Source: Ktedonobacter racemifer DSM 44963
GTDB lineage: Bacteria > Chloroflexota > Ktedonobacteria > Ktedonobacterales > Ktedonobacteraceae
Length of the DNA: 64,000 nt
Reading direction: 5' to 3'
Assembly (NCBI RefSeq): GCF_000178855.1
Contig: NZ_ADVG01000001.1
Location: forward strand, 1,240,001-1,304,000
The notes under the pieces are model-generated. The model saw only the letters and a program-made list of their open reading frames with translations. It searched no databases and was not told the origin of the DNA. Each line of letters begins with the position of its first letter. The first letter of the stretch is position 1. Positions 1 through 8,700 of the stretch are shown here, piece by piece. The position numbers were made by a program, and so were the translations under genes.

Positions 1-69
1 GCTTGCCTATTTTGCCCCTTTATAAACAGCTCCCTAGTATTGAAATGGATTCAGTCCAATGACATCGTA

Positions 70-777
70 CTAATGGGGGGGGTCACATGATAGATCCAAC
101 CAGTTCACAAGCCCAAGTGCAAAACTTCTCAATACGGCATCTCGAGGATTTCGAACCATTAAACATCGATAAATAGCATGTCGATGTGTGCGAACAGTTG
201 TTAATGCGATACTTAACCGTTGTCCTATGGCATCTTCGTTTTCGCCAAAAGCCATACCATTCAGAACGTCTTTTTCACGAGGCGAAAGCGAGTCATTTAT
301 GTCTAGAGAAGGTAATTGTTTCATCAATGACTCAACAAGCTTTTGATGCTCTGCAAGGTTAATAATGAGTGCACATAAATTTGCAAATGACTGAGGAATA
401 TTCGGTGCAGAATGGGAAACTAAATATCCTGATGTTAGTTTCAACATTCCATACCGTTTTTGTTGGAAACAAATTTCAATAAGATGGCAGTTTCCCCTTA
501 AGTGTTCTAGAGAGATAGGATCCCACAAAACCTGCGCATACCCATGTGTACAATGGTAGATTGTATCTTCTATTCTGTTGCGCCATGACTTTTTTGATGT
601 ATTAGGAGTGATCATAGATTTAAGAATTTCTTCTTGTACACGGATCCATTCATTTAAAACGGTCAGATCTTGCTCAATTTCAATAGGTTCCCTGTCCTCT
701 GTTTTCGAATCGTTACTGTTACCAACCAAATGGGGTTTTCTCAGTAACGTAGGCATGGATGCTTTGTATGTTTGCAT
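70..777 (-). CDS. LuxR-type HTH transcriptional regulator
   Basis: A 235-residue protein. The C-terminal ~65 residues form a LuxR/GerE-type helix-turn-helix: LSPREKDVLNGMAFG leads into IGQRLSIALTTVRTHRHAIY, the usual recognition-helix pattern. The N-terminal ~165 residues show no recognisable receiver or PAS signature; they look like an alpha-helical sensor region of unknown type. The ATG at 777 is preceded by AGGAG about six bases upstream, which supports this start. The next gene on the same strand is the small RiPP-leader-like ORF at 906-1112, ~130 bp upstream, so the two could share a transcript or the regulator could control it; that is inference. DNA-binding role is clear, target unknown. 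Confidence 0.8.
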   Translation of the reverse strand: MQTYKASMPTLLRKPHLVGNSNDSKTEDREPIEIEQDLTVLNEWIRVQEEILKSMITPNTSKKSWRNRIEDTIYHCTHGYAQVLWDPISLEHLRGNCHLIEICFQQKRYGMLKLTSGYLVSHSAPNIPQSFANLCALIINLAEHQKLVESLMKQLPSLDINDSLSPREKDVLNGMAFGENEDAIGQRLSIALTTVRTHRHAIYRCLMVRNPRDAVLRSFALGLVNWLDLSCDPPH

Positions 778-905
778 TGGCTACTCCTAGCAAAGGAACT
801 AAAAAGAGGTTATCAATTAAGGCACGTGGGTTTTATCTAGCAATAGAGGATTAGCTCTATGCAGGTGTGAGTAAAGATATAGCTGTCTATGCGCTTAAAT
901 TAACG

Positions 906-1112
906 TTATGTTGAGCTAAGCTTGTCCAGCAAATATCTGCAAAATTCGGAAATAGTTTCCGCCTCCATATTTTTAAAGACCTCTTGCTCTTCCGCTGTGA
1001 GTTCGAACCCTTGAGAATGTATAGTTGCGAGAGGATTGGTTTGAAGGGCTTTCCAAAACTCCTGGTCAGCTGTCGCGAGACCAAGGATCTGATTGATAGT
1101 TTTCCAAGACAT
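906..1112 (-). CDS. small RiPP-leader-like protein (Franean1_4349/Os-type NHLP-clan)
   Basis: A 68-residue protein starting MSWKTINQILGLATADQEF, with PLATIHSQGFELTAEEQEVF and a C-terminal SEFCRYLLDKL segment. This order (short helix, residues like PxxxIxxQGFxLTxEE, then an aliphatic amphipathic end) resembles leader-like proteins of the Franean1_4349/Os-type NHLP clan, which are common in Chloroflexota; the family call is from memory of that pattern. The single Cys in the tail is the only obvious modifiable thiol. No maturation enzyme (YcaO, LanM, radical SAM) lies nearby, so it may be an orphan precursor or a non-RiPP member of the clan. The ribosome binding site is weak (GAAAG upstream of the ATG). 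An overlapping frame at 887-1084 is a shadow. Confidence 0.55.
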   Translation of the reverse strand: MSWKTINQILGLATADQEFWKALQTNPLATIHSQGFELTAEEQEVFKNMEAETISEFCRYLLDKLSST

Positions 1113-1211
1113 TGCTTTCGTCTTTCTGACTTCTGTAATTACTGAGCAGTCTTCATCGTAGGTGGTTTTAATTCTAATTCTCTAAACGTTTGCGTGTGAA
1201 GGTGCTACGCG

Positions 1212-2488
1212 GGCAGTATGTTAAGTCCTGTGTAAAAGGGCAAGATCTGGCTGAGCTTGCGATGGCGATGGCATCGTGAGCTTATGGAAGGTCAAGCTGC
1301 GAATCACAGCATAGAACAGTAGGAGGCAACTGCCTTCGTTGCGAAAAGCGGCAGCCATCTTGTGCGAACGACGTTTGACTTCTCCGAAGAGACGCTCCAT
1401 CACATTGTTCGTGCGAATCGTCTTCCAATGCTGCTTCGGGAAGGCATAAAATGTCAGGCACGCCTCCAGATCTCGCTGCAGACACTCCACAGTGGTGGGA
1501 TAGATCTGCTGATACTTCTCGATGATAGCAGCTACGGCTTGATCGGCCTGCTGGCGACTTCCCTGGTAAAAGAGGGCATTGAGCTCAGGTTCGAGCTGCT
1601 CTCGCTGCTTACTGGGAACGTAGCTGAGCACATTCTCCATCTTGTGCATGACACAGCGCTGCCTCTGCGAAGCCGGAAAGTCCTTGGTGATGGCGTTGAA
1701 CATCGCCTGGTTGCCATCACTGATCCAGAGCCCGATCTCCTTGACGCCTCGGGCTTTGAGATCCTCCATGAGATCCTCCCACGCCTGCTGGTTCTCTCGA
1801 TCCCCCACGCGAAAGGCCAGCACGTCGCGCTCTCCTGTGGTGGCAATGCCTACCACCGCTAAGATCGGCATTTTGCAGCCTTCCCTGGTAGATGACGGTG
1901 AAGTAGGTTCCATCGGCAAAGGCATAGACATAACGCTCGGCCAAGGGACGCGCTTTCCACTGCTCGTACTCTTCCTCCAGCGTATGGAACACCCGCGAGA
2001 CGGTTGATGGGCTGGGATGCGAGCCGGTCAGTGTTTCGATCACCTCTCCCACTTTGGCCATACTGGCCCCCGTGATGAACATGTCTTGCATGGCGCTATC
2101 GACCTCCTCGCGACGACGATGATACCGCTCAAACAACTGCGTGTGATACCCTCCTCGTGTGCGAGGAACGGGCAAACCAGCGATCTCCCCCACGGTGGTG
2201 TCCAGATGGCGGCTATAGTGTCCATTGCGTTGGTCTCGGCGATGAGGGCTACGCTCGTAGGGCTTGGCTCCAATAAAAGCCGTCACTTCTTCCTCCAGTA
2301 CGCTGATGAGCGCGATGCGAACGGCGTATTGGGGTCGCTCTCTCACCAGTTGCTCAAAGGCCTCTTGACGTGTGAGGATGTCTTCGATGTGTTGTTAGTA
2401 TGCGTCATAGGTATCCTCCTGGTTCTGTTTTTTTCATTCACCAGTTCAGGATACCAGACCTTTTTTACACACTACTCAGGATACTGCC
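1212..2488 (-). mobile_element. IS256-family insertion sequence with 8-bp target duplication
   Basis: The element is bounded by imperfect terminal inverted repeats: GGCAGTATGTTAAGTCCTGT at 1212 and, read on the other strand from 2488, GGCAGTATCCTGAGTAGTGT. Directly outside lie identical octamers GCTACGCG (1204-1211 and 2489-2496), an 8-bp target duplication typical of IS256. The length is ~1277 bp. The encoded transposase is broken, so the copy is dead, but its ends and target duplication are intact. Confidence 0.9.
1221..2408 (-). pseudogene. IS256-family (Mutator-type) transposase, frameshifted
   Basis: Two frames together spell a Mutator-type DDE transposase. The upstream frame (2346-1717) carries the N-terminal part, with ITGASMAKVGEVIETLTGS and [18 protein letters not shown], up to [10 protein letters not shown], where the first catalytic Asp lies. 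Near position 1880 the frame changes and continues as [32 protein letters not shown] (second Asp) and RTNNVMERLFGEVKRRS (catalytic Glu region), ending at 1221. A second frame break lies near the N-terminus: the ATG at 2408 (MTHTNNTS) is out of frame with the downstream coding sequence, which follows a TAA. At least two frameshifts make this a pseudogene. Another IS256 3' remnant at 5593-5759 shows the same family scattered nearby. Confidence 0.88.
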
Positions 2489-2498
2489 GCTACGCGCG

Positions 2499-2681
2499 AT
2501 GAGTACAAACTCTGACAACTTGATAGAAAAAAGAGTGAAAAGGGCTGGCTCCTATATTGGCATTCAAGACATACGCAATTTACTGCAGATAATCGCTTTA
2601 GGCTTTTATTTGATTGAAATCGGCCATGGATCAGCTGAAGGATTTATAGCAACGAGAGCATTAATGTCGGAGACAAAGTAA
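2499..2681 (+). CDS. small hypothetical ORF interrupted upstream by IS256
   Basis: A 60-residue reading frame, MSTNSDNLIEKRVKRAGSYI onward, ending GFIATRALMSETK. It begins three bases after the IS256 target duplication. Removing the IS and one octamer extends the open frame upstream (codons for KRLRVKVLRA) to a TAA, so the IS may sit in the 5' end of this gene. There is no strong ribosome binding site next to the ATG and no recognised domain; the middle is hydrophobic (IIALGFYLIEIG). It could be a real small protein, a remnant, or chance. Confidence 0.25.
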   Translation: MSTNSDNLIEKRVKRAGSYIGIQDIRNLLQIIALGFYLIEIGHGSAEGFIATRALMSETK

Positions 2682-2940
2682 TGCATATGAGCTATGCTCA
2701 AGCTTACCAATACGACCATTGCTATTACTCTTAAGGCATGTGTATAAAGGAAAAGAAAATGAAAGCTACTGTATGTCTTTCTTAGAAATCTGGTGTAGCT
2801 ATTCTGATTGCGCTGTGCAAGCATGGCTGATCCCTCCATCAATAAGCAATACTTTGTTTAATTTGTATGATTGGAGTATAAAAGACTACTCTCAGCATTC
2901 TGACAGCAAAAATACTGCATCTTATTTGACCTTGACCCAC

Positions 2941-2978
2941 TTTGGTGGAAGAAGAAGTTTTCTTCTTCTTCCACCAAA
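2941..2978. repeat. 17-bp perfect hairpin, TTTT loop
   Basis: TTTGGTGGAAGAAGAAG (2941-2957) is followed by TTTT and its exact reverse complement (2962-2978), then a run of A. Read on the minus strand the stem is preceded by A-rich and followed by mixed sequence, so it is not a textbook terminator. It lies in a gene-free stretch between IS remnants and is probably a transposon end or cruciform-type repeat. Confidence 0.6.
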
Positions 2979-2991
2979 AAAAAAGTGGACA

Positions 2992-3097
2992 CCATACCGA
3001 ATGTTGTGTAATCATGGATAGCAAGTGACCGCTCATCCCTCTCCAGAGGAGGCTTCGCATTTTTCCACTTTGCTCCTTTACACAAAACTCGGTATGG
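2992..3097. repeat. 20-bp near-perfect inverted repeat pair, ~106-bp unit
   Basis: CCATACCGAATGTTGTGTAA (2992-3011) and TTACACAAAACTCGGTATGG (3078-3097) are inverted copies matching at 18 of 20 positions, 66 bp apart. The spacer contains no gene. It looks like a miniature element or a collapsed insertion sequence whose interior was deleted. Confidence 0.5.
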
Positions 3098-3152
3098 CAT
3101 CAAACCGGCCGCGGGGGGATTGGCAAACCACACGTTCTGACAGAAGACCATC

Positions 3153-3407
3153 ATGTCTGGGGACACCACCCAGCACCAAAATGGTCATTTAGAGAGGAGA
3201 GGGAAAGGCAAACGTCGTGCCGTGATGGCAGTTGCTCACAGTTTTCTTGTCATCGCCTATCACGTTTTGCGTGAGAAGAAGCCATATGAGGAACTTGGTC
3301 CAGACTACTTTGATCGGTTAGATACCGAACGGACACAGCACTATCACGTTCGCTGCTTGGAGCAGCTGGGTTTCAATGTAAAACTTGCCCCTGCTCACAT
3401 TGCCTGA
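3153..3407 (+). pseudogene. IS110-family transposase, C-terminal remnant
   Basis: The frame contains VMAVAHSFLVIAYHVLREKK followed by PYEELGPDYFDRLDTERTQH and VRCLEQLGFNVKLAP. This matches the extreme C-terminus of IS110-family transposases, where a helix-rich tail after the Tnp_20 domain reads AVxHSxLVIxYHxL and PYxELGxDYFDxL. The N-terminal DEDD domain and most of the C-terminal domain are missing. It differs from the IS110 copy at the right edge of the window, whose equivalent end lies beyond the window. Confidence 0.7.
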
Positions 3408-3488
3408 GAGGAGACGTTTTCTCGTCCTCCGCTCCGACGACGCAGATTTTCCGAGGAAGGCAGTCACCATCTTCTCGTGCCCCCAGCC

Positions 3489-4052
3489 ATGAGATTTCAG
3501 TTCGTTGAAGAGCATCGGCACCTGTATCCGGTAAAGGTCCTCTGCGAGACATTAGGTGTCTCCGTCAGTGCGTACTACGCTTGGCGCGACCGTCCGATGT
3601 GCCGGCATCAGCGAGAAGATGGCCAACTTGCCCAACAGATCCAGGCGGCGTACCAGCAGAGTCGAGGACGCTACGGAAGTCCACGTGTACATGTAGAATT
3701 GCATGCTCAAGGTATTGTCTGTGCACACAAGCGGGTTGCCCGTCTGATGCGTGAACTGGAACTCGTTGCGTGCCAGCCTCGCCTTCGGATCACGCCTGGT
3801 GGTCGTGATCCGAAGGCGAGGCTTATGCCCAATCACTTGGATCGGAACTTCACAGCAACTTGCCTCAACGAAAAATGGGTCGGGGGCATTACCGCGATTT
3901 GGACGTACGATGGCTGGTTGTACCTGGCGACGGTGCTTGATCTGTTTTCACGCAGGGTTGTCGGATGGGCGATGGACATCTCAGCCGATGAACAGTTGGT
4001 TGAGAAGGCTTTATGCATGGCCCTGCTCCAGCGGTGCCCAACTGTTTTGTGA
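3489..4052 (+). pseudogene. IS3-family transposase OrfB, 3'-truncated
   Basis: MRFQFVEEHRHLYPVKVLCE, SVSAYYAWRDRP and RGRYGSPRVHVELHAQGI form the HTH_21 part of IS3 OrfB. LNEKWVGGITAIWTYDGWLY and LDLFSRRVVGWAM are the start of the rve integrase core; the first catalytic position, normally the D of xxDIT, reads G-I-T here, so the residue is lost. The sequence stops at about 4048 where it meets unrelated DNA carrying the GNAT gene, so the second Asp and the Glu are absent. A degraded OrfA tail may precede it (3421-3480). A 19-bp perfect hairpin lies inside the frame (3776-3822). Confidence 0.8.
3776..3822. repeat. 19-bp perfect inverted repeat inside IS3 orfB
   Basis: The arm at 3776-3794 (GCCTCGCCTTCGGATCACG) is exactly reverse-complemented at 3804-3822, with a 9-base loop (CCTGGTGGT). 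It lies within coding sequence for QPRLRITPGGRDPKARL without breaking the frame. The perfect match suggests a recent local inverted duplication or a selected RNA/DNA structure. Confidence 0.75.
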
Positions 4053-4649
4053 AAATAAATCAGTAGAAATAGGTTTATTTTTATTGAAAAATACAGAAAG
4101 ATATTCTTTTTTGAGGATACTATAGACAAAAACATTATGATATCTTCCAAACTTTAGTATTGCATCTCTCATTGTAAATTCATACTTTAAACCTGCTTTC
4201 TCATCGGATTTTCGTGCTGCAAGATTTTCTTCCATATCTAAGGTATAAATACGATTTAAATTTAGTTCCATAAATCCATAATGCAACATTAACTTTTCTG
4301 CTTCGGTTCCATATCCCCTGTTCCATAATGAGCGTTCACCAATAAGTAAGTACAATTCTGCATTACGATTAATGTAATCTATACTTTCTAGGCCTACCAA
4401 ACCAATTAATCGATTGCTATCGATCATTTCTATTCCAAACATAAATTCTTTATAATCCTCTTCGCTGGATTCGAGTCCTTTCCTAACCGTGAAATTGCTA
4501 CACGGGTAAGTAGAAAAATAACGCCGTATTTCTTCTTTATTATGCCATGACGAAAGTAAATGGAAGTCGCGCTTAGGATCAAATAGACAAAGACGAATGC
4601 GATCTCCTTCAATAAAAGGTGTTCTGCTTTTTAAATTGTTGTTTGTCAT
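4011..4649 (-). CDS. GNAT N-acetyltransferase (RimJ/RimL-like)
   Basis: About 212 residues. FIEGDRIRLCLFDPKRDFHL at the start, RLIGLVGLESIDYINRNAEL in the core, GERSLWNRGYGTEAEKLML (motif A, the acetyl-CoA pyrophosphate loop, as RGYGTE) and LNLNRIYTLDMEENLAARKS, then DEKAGLKYEF, follow the RimJ/RimL-type GNAT order closely. These enzymes acetylate protein N-termini or small amines; the substrate here is unknown. AAGGAG lies nine bases upstream of the ATG at 4649, better spaced than the ATG at 4655, so I chose the inner start. The last ~9 residues (SWAPLEQGHA) are read from the opposite strand of the IS3 remnant, so the natural C-terminus was replaced at the junction near 4048. The catalytic region is complete and the protein may still work. 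Confidence 0.8.
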   Translation of the reverse strand: MTNNNLKSRTPFIEGDRIRLCLFDPKRDFHLLSSWHNKEEIRRYFSTYPCSNFTVRKGLESSEEDYKEFMFGIEMIDSNRLIGLVGLESIDYINRNAELYLLIGERSLWNRGYGTEAEKLMLHYGFMELNLNRIYTLDMEENLAARKSDEKAGLKYEFTMRDAILKFGRYHNVFVYSILKKEYLSVFFNKNKPISTDLFSQNSWAPLEQGHA

Positions 4650-4708
4650 TTGCATTATCTCCTTCTCTATAGGTGCGATTAACTAGGTTAAGACATTGAT
4701 GTATCGTC

Positions 4709-5155
4709 TCAATGACTAATTAACCCGATGTGCAAGTTATTAAACGAAGCGACTAAGGCCCCCAATTGAAGGGGAGCGTGACCCAACTCGAGATTGAAGA
4801 GGAGAGCCATGCTATGCATGAACACCAAGCGCAACAAACGATTGCGCAAATGCCAGACATCACGCGCCCACTCGCGTTTGGCTCCTCCTCGCTCTACCAA
4901 TTGCCCAAAGAGGGTATCAATGCGATAGCGCACCCGCCCCAAGATCAGACTCCAACTGTGCGGCGATTGATGCTTGGCGCTGCGATAAGGCGTCAACAAG
5001 AGCACTCCCGAGGAACGCAAGGTCTCCTTGAGCGAAGGAAGCCAGTAGTTGCGATCGCCCAAGAGCAGCCCATGGGTGCCAGTGGTCAGATCAAAAGCGA
5101 CCTCGCCCTCATGAACTTTGGCAGGAGCCAGGAACATGTGCGTGATATTGCCCTA
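4709..5155 (-). pseudogene. IS982-family transposase, C-terminal remnant
   Basis: The frame contains LLLGDRNYWLPSLKETLRSS, LLLTPYRSAKHQSP, RVRYRIDTLFGQLVERGGAK and ARDVWHLRNRLLRLVFMHSM, matching the last third of IS982-type DDE transposases. It ends at 4709, and an IS982-like terminal sequence ACCCGATGTGCAAGTT lies at 4723-4738 within the same end. The same CGATGTGCAAGTT motif opens the other IS982 copy at ~20720. The N-terminal two thirds is missing; the upstream break is at about 5155, next to the large inverted repeat. Confidence 0.7.
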
Positions 5156-5165
5156 CCAGTTTTTT

Positions 5166-5247
5166 GGCTGAATGGCAATCTTTACATGAGGCGAGCTTGA
5201 AATGGTCTCTTTTCAAGCTCGCCTCATGTAAAGATTGCCATTCAGCC
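5166..5247. repeat. 37-bp perfect inverted repeat with 8-bp spacer
   Basis: The arm 5166-5202 begins GGCTGAATGGCAATCTTTAC and its exact reverse complement occupies 5211-5247; the spacer is TGGTCTCT. The right arm continues into the IS3 orfA remnant, the left arm abuts the IS982 remnant. It looks like an inverted duplication of the tail of the IS3 piece formed at the junction. It would fold into a strong cruciform or RNA hairpin. Confidence 0.85.
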
Positions 5248-5275
5248 TTTTTTTCCAACCACGCCACCTGCGTGG

Positions 5276-5533
5276 TTAAGCGGCCAATCTCAGCATATAA
5301 TGTGTCTCATTCCTGCTGCCACTCGGCTTCTTTCTGGCTAGCTCCTGGGCAGCTTGGTCATTGAAAAGGCTGGGCAAGCCAGCTAATGCCTGATCTTTCC
5401 AGCGATACAACATATTACTATGCACACCATATTCGGCGGCCAGTTGCCCCACTGTCTTTTCTTCCTTGAGCATCTCCCTGACCACTCTTGCCTTGAATTC
5501 GGTGCTATACTGTTTCCGGGTTTTCTTTTGCAT
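5276..5533 (-). pseudogene. IS3-family OrfA (HTH_Tnp_1), frameshifted at the 3' end
   Basis: MQKKTRKQYSTEFKARVVRE, then EEKTVGQLAAEYGVHSNMLY and RWKDQALAGLPSLF, is a typical IS3 OrfA helix-turn-helix with the EFKxxVV and VxxxxLYRWK signatures. Beyond LARKKPSGS the frame drifts; an alternative frame gives ARKEAEWQQERDTLYAEIG and LTTQVAWLEKK, the leucine-zipper tail normally found in OrfA, showing a frameshift near 5320. No OrfB follows. The 37-bp inverted repeat begins right after this tail. Confidence 0.75.
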
Positions 5534-5592
5534 ACTCCAGTTTACACCTTACAAGCCGACTAATTCTTGTCCAAAATCGCAGGATCATTATA

Positions 5593-5759
5593 GTCAAGCG
5601 TAGTTTGCACAAGATAACTACCGCTTTTCGCAACGGAGGGAGTTGTCTACTGCTATTCGATGCCGTCATTCGCAGTCTGACCTCCCACAAGCTCACAATG
5701 CCACCAGCATCGCAAGCTCAACCAGATCTTGCCCTTTCACACAGTACTTGAATACTGCC
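5593..5759 (+). pseudogene. IS256 3'-end remnant with right terminal repeat
   Basis: The plus-strand frame ending at 5751 reads VKRSLHKITTAFRNGGSCLL, then VIRSLTSHKLTMPPASQAQP and DLALSHST. This is nearly the C-terminus of the IS256 transposase at 1221-2408 (AAAFRNEGSCLLLFYAVIRS). The outer end AATACTGCC at 5751-5759 is the same terminal inverted repeat as that element. Only about 165 bp of this second IS256 copy remain. Confidence 0.8.
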
Positions 5760-5796
5760 AAAGCTTTTCATTCTGGACGAACCCCACAGAATAGTA

Positions 5797-8700
5797 TTAA
5801 GAAGTACCTAACAAGCGTTGATAGAAACGTTGTAATGTTTGACTTGGTGCAGTATTCAGTTCCTGTTGCAGGATTTCCTGGCATACTCTATACTGATGTA
5901 AGGCTAATCCTTTTTTTCCTTGACGGGCGTAACAACGCATAATCCCATAATGAGCCTCTTCTTGAGAGGGATCAATTACAAGTATACGCTGCCAATGTTG
6001 TACACTTTCATCAAAGGCTTCTTTGCGCCAAGCAATAAGGGCTAAGGAACGGCGGGCATCAAGATAAACATTTCGCAATTCGTCCCTTTTAAGGGCGCAC
6101 CAATCACTATAAATGGGTTGGAGATAATCGCCTTGGTATAACTCAATCATTGACAAGAATTCATTCTGCGCTTTATCATCATCTCCTGCTGCAAGGGACT
6201 GCTTTGCTTGAGCATAATATGTCTGAAATACTTCCACGTCGTACCATATATCATTACCATAAATAGTATCTAACTGAAGTGTATAAGTTCCGGACTGGAA
6301 AACAACACATTTCCCACCAAAGACTTTACGTAAGTAGTATAAAGTGGTATGAAATGTATGGCTTGTCTGTTCATCAATCTCAGACCATAATTCTGTAATG
6401 ATATGTTCTTTACGAATTGGGCGGCTACGATCCAACAAGAAGAAACAGAGTTCCATTGTGCGCGCCATACGCCAGTTGGTAACAGGCATTCCATCTTTAT
6501 GGACTACAGGCTCTCCTAACGCTACAAGTTGGAGTCTAAATCGCTCCTTGATGGTTATTTTAGAATCTAAAGCTACTATGATATCTTCCTTGCCCAGAAG
6601 TTCTTTAGCAGCAGGCAATTCTTCTGCTTCAATATGAAGTATTTTCCGTATTTCAGTGGCTTCTTGTTGAGTTCTTATACTGTAAAGAAGCGAAGAATGC
6701 CGGCTTACCTCTATAAAAGCCAGCTGAGTATAATGCACATAAACCGACAAAAAGTTCATAATTTTTTTTAGGTAGGTATTGACCATAGAAAGTCGATTCA
6801 TAGCTGAATAACAGGCAGCGATGCGCACCATCACTTGAAGGTGTTCCCGTCTCAACCCAACAAATTCAAGGATTTCCTCTATTTTAGAAAAAGAGGCCAA
6901 AGCTTCTTCGTAGCGTTGCTGATAGAACAATATTGTAGCACAAATAATCTCATATATTACACGTTGATAGCTAAAAGAGTTTTCTTGATCCTTGGGTTGT
7001 TCCATCTCGGATGCGAGCAATAATGCTGTGGAAATATCACCTCGAAGAAGATAGATCATAGCAAGTACATAGAGACCACATCCAGCAAGATAGTAATCCT
7101 TAATCTCTCGAGCAAGGGCCAATCCATTTTCGGCATAAGTCAGAGCCTGCTCATATTGCCCTTGATCTAAAAAAAGCTCTCCTAGATTTACCAAAGCGTA
7201 TGCCTCTCCACGTCGAAAATGAAGAAGGCCACGAGCTAGTAGCAGAGCATCCGATAAGAAAGTTTCTGCCTCAGAGAACTTTCCCTGACGCATTTTGAGT
7301 AATCCCATCCTTGTTAAGTTAGTCACTTTGTCCTGTTCATTATGTAAGAAGTTTCCACAAGCAATAGCGCAAGAGAGGTGATGATCAGCCAAAGAAAAAT
7401 TTCCGACTAAACTATATGCGCTAGCCAAAGCACTGTGGACATCTGCAACCTGCAACTTGATTGTATGCCGTCCCCATAATAGTAGCGCTTTTTGTAAGTA
7501 ATCAATTCCCGTAAAAAAATCTCCTAATAAATTCATGCATATCCCAATACGCATATAAGCCTCGGCTCGTGAGAAAACATCATCAGTAGATAGTTGCGCT
7601 AGTACAATTTGGCATAGATTATAAGACTGACGATATTCTCCTGCCTGAAAAAGTGCTTTACTTCGTGCAAGGGCCATAGTGGTCTCAAAAGGAGGGAATG
7701 ATTGAGTCACCGTTGACGGCGTTTGCTGTTTGAGTTCCTGGTCGCCAGCATCAAGTAGAGTAAGTGCCAATACATAATCACCAGACAGCAAAGCAATGTT
7801 AGCTTGAATCAAAAGTAGAAGAGGATTGGTAGCGAGAACAGTACTCGAAAAAGATCGAATCCAGCGTGTAAGGGTGTCTACATGGCCTTGGGAAAAAAGA
7901 TCTTGGTAAATATTAGAGACAAGATAAATGGCAATATCCTCCATTCCGGATTCTAGAGCATGATAGATAGCCTGTTCGTAATCATGATTAGCTAAAAATA
8001 AATCTGCAGCTTGTCGATGAAGTAAAATAAAACGTTCATAATTTTCTCGTTTCAATTCCTCCCTCAATAAATCTCGTAATATAGGATGGCAGGTGTAAAC
8101 GCTTTCAAGAGAACTATCACAACGCGTGACAAACAGCCCATGTTTCTCCAAATATACTAGATGATCTTCTGCATTTGAAATCATGAGCAACTTCGAGCAA
8201 AGAGAGGGAGTCATCTGTTGGAGCACAGACGCTTCCTTTAGGAAATGATAGATATGAGCTTCTTGTTTAAATATTTCATCAACTACATATTTAAATAAAA
8301 GTTGCTTATCTCCTTGATGTGTACGCAAAAATTGCATATCGCCTATACGAGTCCCTAATAATATACCCATAACCCATCCATCAAAAGATGTTGAAAGTCG
8401 CTCCGCCTCCGGGTAATTTAGAGCAGTAACGCCTTGTATTTGTGCAAGAGAGCATATTTCATGCGCAGTAAATCTCAGTTCTTTGCTACTTAGACAATAT
8501 ACCTCTCGGTAGGCCAACAAATGAGCAAAGTCAAGATCAGGAATAACACGACTCTCAATAACGATGATACAGTGTTCAGATACTTTTTGTAATAATTGAT
8601 TTACTACCTCAACAACTGGAGGACATTCATTTATCTCTTGATAATTAGAAAGAAAAAGAGCAAAACGCTCAGTAATTTCTGTATTGATTGCTGTGATAAG

